DNA of 7,997 nt, from the NCBI GenBank assembly GCA_945898105.1, contig CAMDHL010000090.1, positions 1 through 7,997 of the forward strand. The letters run 5' to 3'. Below the pieces are notes generated by a model. It worked only from the letters and a program-made list of their open reading frames with translations, searched no databases and was not told where the DNA came from. Both the position numbers and the translations under genes were made by a program. The first letter of the stretch is position 1. Each line of letters opens with the position of its first letter. Shown here in pieces: positions 6,069 through 7,997 of this stretch. The DNA is from Comamonas sp. lk (GTDB taxonomy: Bacteria > Pseudomonadota > Gammaproteobacteria > Burkholderiales > Burkholderiaceae_C).

Positions 6069-7532
6069 ATGTCCCCAACACCCCAATCGCCCGATAGCCG
6101 CATCCATTCCGTGATTGTGGTCGGCGCGGGCTTTGCCGGCGTGGGCGCGGCCATTGCACTGCGCAACGCCGGTATTGATTTTCTGGTGCTAGAAAAAGCG
6201 TCTGAACCTGGTGGCGTATGGCGGGACAACACCTACCCGGACTGCGCCTGCGATATTCCCTCGAGCTTTTACTCTTACTCTTTTGCACCCAATCCGCGTT
6301 GGAGCCGCATGTTTGCCAGGCAAGAGGAAATCAAGGACTACTGCGGCAGCACCGTTACTAAATTCGGCCTGTTGCCACACTTGCGCTTGAACTGCGAAAT
6401 GCAAAAGGCCAGCTGGAGTGAAGCGGAAAAACTTTGGCAACTGGATACCTCGCTCGGACTGCTGCGCGCTCGCTTTGTGGTGATGGCTTGCGGGCCCATG
6501 CATGTGCCAGTGACGCCGGATATTCCGGGTTTGGAGAGCTTTACTGGAACAACATTTCATTCGGCGCGTTGGCACCATGACCTGGACTTGACGGGTAAAC
6601 GCGTAGCCGTGGTGGGCTCTGGTGCCTCAGCGATTCAATTTGTACCGGCGATTGCGCCGAAGGTCGCGCAACTGACGCTTTTTCAACGTACCGCGCCTTG
6701 GGTGCTGGCGAAAATGGACGTGGTCATTACTGAAAAATGGCAGAACCGCTTCGCCCGCTTTCCCTGGCTGCAAAGCCTGCTGCGGCGTGCCCTATACCTT
6801 CAATTTGAGCTGCTCAATTACAGCCTGAAATTCCCCCGCGCCATCGCACGTTTGCAAGCGGCAGGTTTGAAAAACATCGCACGCGGCATTAAAGACCGCG
6901 CCCTGCGCGAAAAGGTGACCCCAAATTTTTCACTGGGCTGCAAACGGATTCTTCAATCGAACACTTGGTACAAGACCTTGGCACAGCCGCACGTACAGGT
7001 TGTTTCCAGCATCGCCCGCATTGACGGAAATAGCCTGGTGTCCAGCAATGGCGAACGATGCCAGGCAGATGTCATCATCTGGGGCACCGGTTTTGAGGTG
7101 GCCGAGCCACCGGTAGCACAGTCCATTTTTGGCAAATCGGGCAAGGCACTTTCTACGCACTGGAACGGATCAGCCAGCGCCTACCTTGGCACCATGCTGG
7201 AAGACTGCCCAAATCTGTTCATGATGTGCGGCCCTAATTTGTATGCCTTTTCCTCGGCATTTGTGATGATCGAGGCACAGGTGAAATTCATCCTGGCGGC
7301 CATCCGCAGCACCGAAGCCAAGCAGCATGCCAGCATCGAGGTAGCAGCAAGCGCCCATCAGCGATACAACCAGGCCATTCAGTTAGCGCTGAAAAAAACC
7401 GTTTGGAATAGTGGCTGCAGCAGCTACTTTATCGACCGCAATGGAAACAACAGCACCAACTGGCCGTGGACCACTTGGTATATGCGCTGGCGACTGACAC
7501 ACCTACGGCCCGGTGACTTCAGCGGTGATTAG
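6069..7532 (+). CDS. Baeyer-Villiger/FMO-type NAD(P)H-dependent flavoprotein monooxygenase
   Basis: This 487-residue protein belongs to the class B flavoprotein monooxygenases, which use FAD, NADPH and oxygen to insert an oxygen atom, often turning ketones into esters. The FAD Rossmann motif VVGAGFAG is at 17-24 and GGVWRDNTYP, typical of the family, at 48-57. The fingerprint FTGTTFHSARWHH (158-170) fits FxGxxxHxxxW but has His169 where type I Baeyer-Villiger enzymes have Pro or Asp. The second nucleotide-binding motif is VVGSGASAIQ (181-190), followed by FQRTAPW (205-211). The linker motif IIWGTGFEV is at 336-344 and MMCGPNLYAFSS at 385-396. There is no signal peptide. The frame is open back to 5919, but the recognisable protein begins just after ATG 6069, so I chose that start; no clear Shine-Dalgarno sequence precedes it. 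The substrate cannot be told from sequence. Some relatives are only annotated as NAD(P)/FAD-dependent oxidoreductases. Confidence 0.87.
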   Translation: MSPTPQSPDSRIHSVIVVGAGFAGVGAAIALRNAGIDFLVLEKASEPGGVWRDNTYPDCACDIPSSFYSYSFAPNPRWSRMFARQEEIKDYCGSTVTKFGLLPHLRLNCEMQKASWSEAEKLWQLDTSLGLLRARFVVMACGPMHVPVTPDIPGLESFTGTTFHSARWHHDLDLTGKRVAVVGSGASAIQFVPAIAPKVAQLTLFQRTAPWVLAKMDVVITEKWQNRFARFPWLQSLLRRALYLQFELLNYSLKFPRAIARLQAAGLKNIARGIKDRALREKVTPNFSLGCKRILQSNTWYKTLAQPHVQVVSSIARIDGNSLVSSNGERCQADVIIWGTGFEVAEPPVAQSIFGKSGKALSTHWNGSASAYLGTMLEDCPNLFMMCGPNLYAFSSAFVMIEAQVKFILAAIRSTEAKQHASIEVAASAHQRYNQAIQLALKKTVWNSGCSSYFIDRNGNNSTNWPWTTWYMRWRLTHLRPGDFSGD

Positions 7533-7559
7533 GGCCTGACCCTGCCCCTAAGTTTTTTT
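7530..7559 (+). terminator. Rho-independent terminator of the monooxygenase gene
   Basis: TAGGGC (7530-7535) pairs with GCCCCTA (7544-7550) as six base pairs with one bulged C around an 8-nt loop. AG and then seven T residues (7553-7559) follow. The stem includes the gene's own TAG stop. The opposite strand has no T-run after the stem, so it should work only for the plus-strand gene. Confidence 0.65.
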
Positions 7560-7997
7560 GGATTTCTTTTGCAAAAACGATTCGATGCGTGCATGCACGT
7601 CGGAGCCAACGCCTTGGTTGTAATACACCTCATGGGCTAAGCCGGCGCCCAGAGGCAGCCCATCGGTCTGCATTAATAATTTTTTGTTCGCTCGGTGGCT
7701 GAACCAACTATTGGCAAGTACTTGCCGCGCATAGGCATCCACGGCCCCAAAAAAGTCCTCGTCGGCAAAGCATTGGTTGACCAGCCCTAACCGAAGTGCT
7801 TCCTCTGCGCCCACGGTGCGACAGGTCAGCATCATGTCCATAGCCTGACTTTGGCCAATGCGGCGCGGCAGGCGCTGGCTCATGCCCCACAAGGGGGTCA
7901 GCGCCCATTTGGCATGGGTGTCTGCAAACTTGGCGTTGGCGCTGGCCAGAATCACATCGCCCGCCAAGGCTAACTCCAGACCACCGGTATAGCAATG
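7548..7997 (-). CDS. Enoyl-CoA hydratase/isomerase (crotonase) family protein, partial (N-terminus beyond right edge)
   Basis: The minus-strand frame enters at the right edge and ends with TAG at 7550-7548, giving the last 149 residues of a family whose members are usually near 260. It opens with CYTGGLELALAGDV, the crotonase oxyanion-hole and helix region that carries the first catalytic Glu (Glu144 of rat mitochondrial hydratase). Then come NAKFADTHAKWALTPLWGMSQRLPRRIG, with its split parts matching the second active-site loop, and EEALRLGLVN, a conserved family element. Where canonical hydratases have the second catalytic Glu (Glu164 of rat), this protein appears to have His in FADTHAK. 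It may therefore not be a standard hydratase; related crotonases do other acyl-CoA chemistry. The C-terminus is Lys-rich (QKKSKKT). The apparent TTG start at 7967 is internal, because the conserved domain continues upstream without a stop. Confidence 0.9.
   Translation of the reverse strand, partial: HCYTGGLELALAGDVILASANAKFADTHAKWALTPLWGMSQRLPRRIGQSQAMDMMLTCRTVGAEEALRLGLVNQCFADEDFFGAVDAYARQVLANSWFSHRANKKLLMQTDGLPLGAGLAHEVYYNQGVGSDVHARIESFLQKKSKKT

Noticed and set aside
7965..7967. TTG as the start of the crotonase-family gene
   Set aside because: Conserved crotonase sequence continues upstream in frame to the window edge, so the codon encodes an internal Leu.
1..7997. Mobile element, CRISPR array, tRNA or phage signals
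   Set aside because: I saw no spaced direct repeats, transposase or integrase motifs, terminal inverted repeats or tRNA-like folds on either strand.

Overview
This is an ordinary chromosomal stretch from what looks like a betaproteobacterium of the order Burkholderiales, most likely Comamonadaceae. That placement is an inference. It rests on the moderately high GC, the protein sequences, and a neighbourhood in which an AddB-like nuclease gene diverges from trxA-rho, followed by a PHA-system gene and a type II NADH dehydrogenase. I see no mobile element, CRISPR array, tRNA or rRNA, and no clear sign of horizontal transfer.

Layout, left to right. (1) Positions 1-2291, minus strand: the first 763 codons of a large AddB-like PD-(D/E)XK nuclease, cut by the left edge inside its nuclease domain. 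(2) A short divergent promoter region, then trxA (thioredoxin, plus strand, 2377-2706) with an intrinsic terminator at 2770-2793. (3) A 267-nt trxA-rho interval with a candidate promoter, a C-rich and G-poor leader, a possible 34-codon leader ORF and small hairpins, then rho (2974-4236). (4) A minus-strand pair facing rho: ndh (4563-5891), then a small polyhydroxyalkanoic-acid-system protein gene (4233-4538) whose stop codon overlaps that of rho. (5) A 177-nt divergent interval, then a plus-strand Baeyer-Villiger/FMO-type flavoprotein monooxygenase (6069-7532) ending in an intrinsic terminator. (6) Converging on it, the C-terminal 149 residues of a crotonase-family (enoyl-CoA hydratase/isomerase-like) protein, cut by the right edge.

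The genes cover separate housekeeping tasks: recombination and repair, thiol redox, transcription termination, NADH oxidation, PHA granules, and oxidative and acyl-CoA catabolism. The monooxygenase and the crotonase could belong to one catabolic neighbourhood, but they converge and are not an operon.

I found no convincing undescribed system. The most interesting signals are regulatory: the rho leader (C-rich stretch, rhoL-sized ORF, hairpin just after its stop), an ndh start with almost no room for a 5' leader, and overlapping convergent gene ends, one of which places a terminator T-tract inside the facing gene's Lys-rich tail. Two enzymes differ from their family signatures at important positions.
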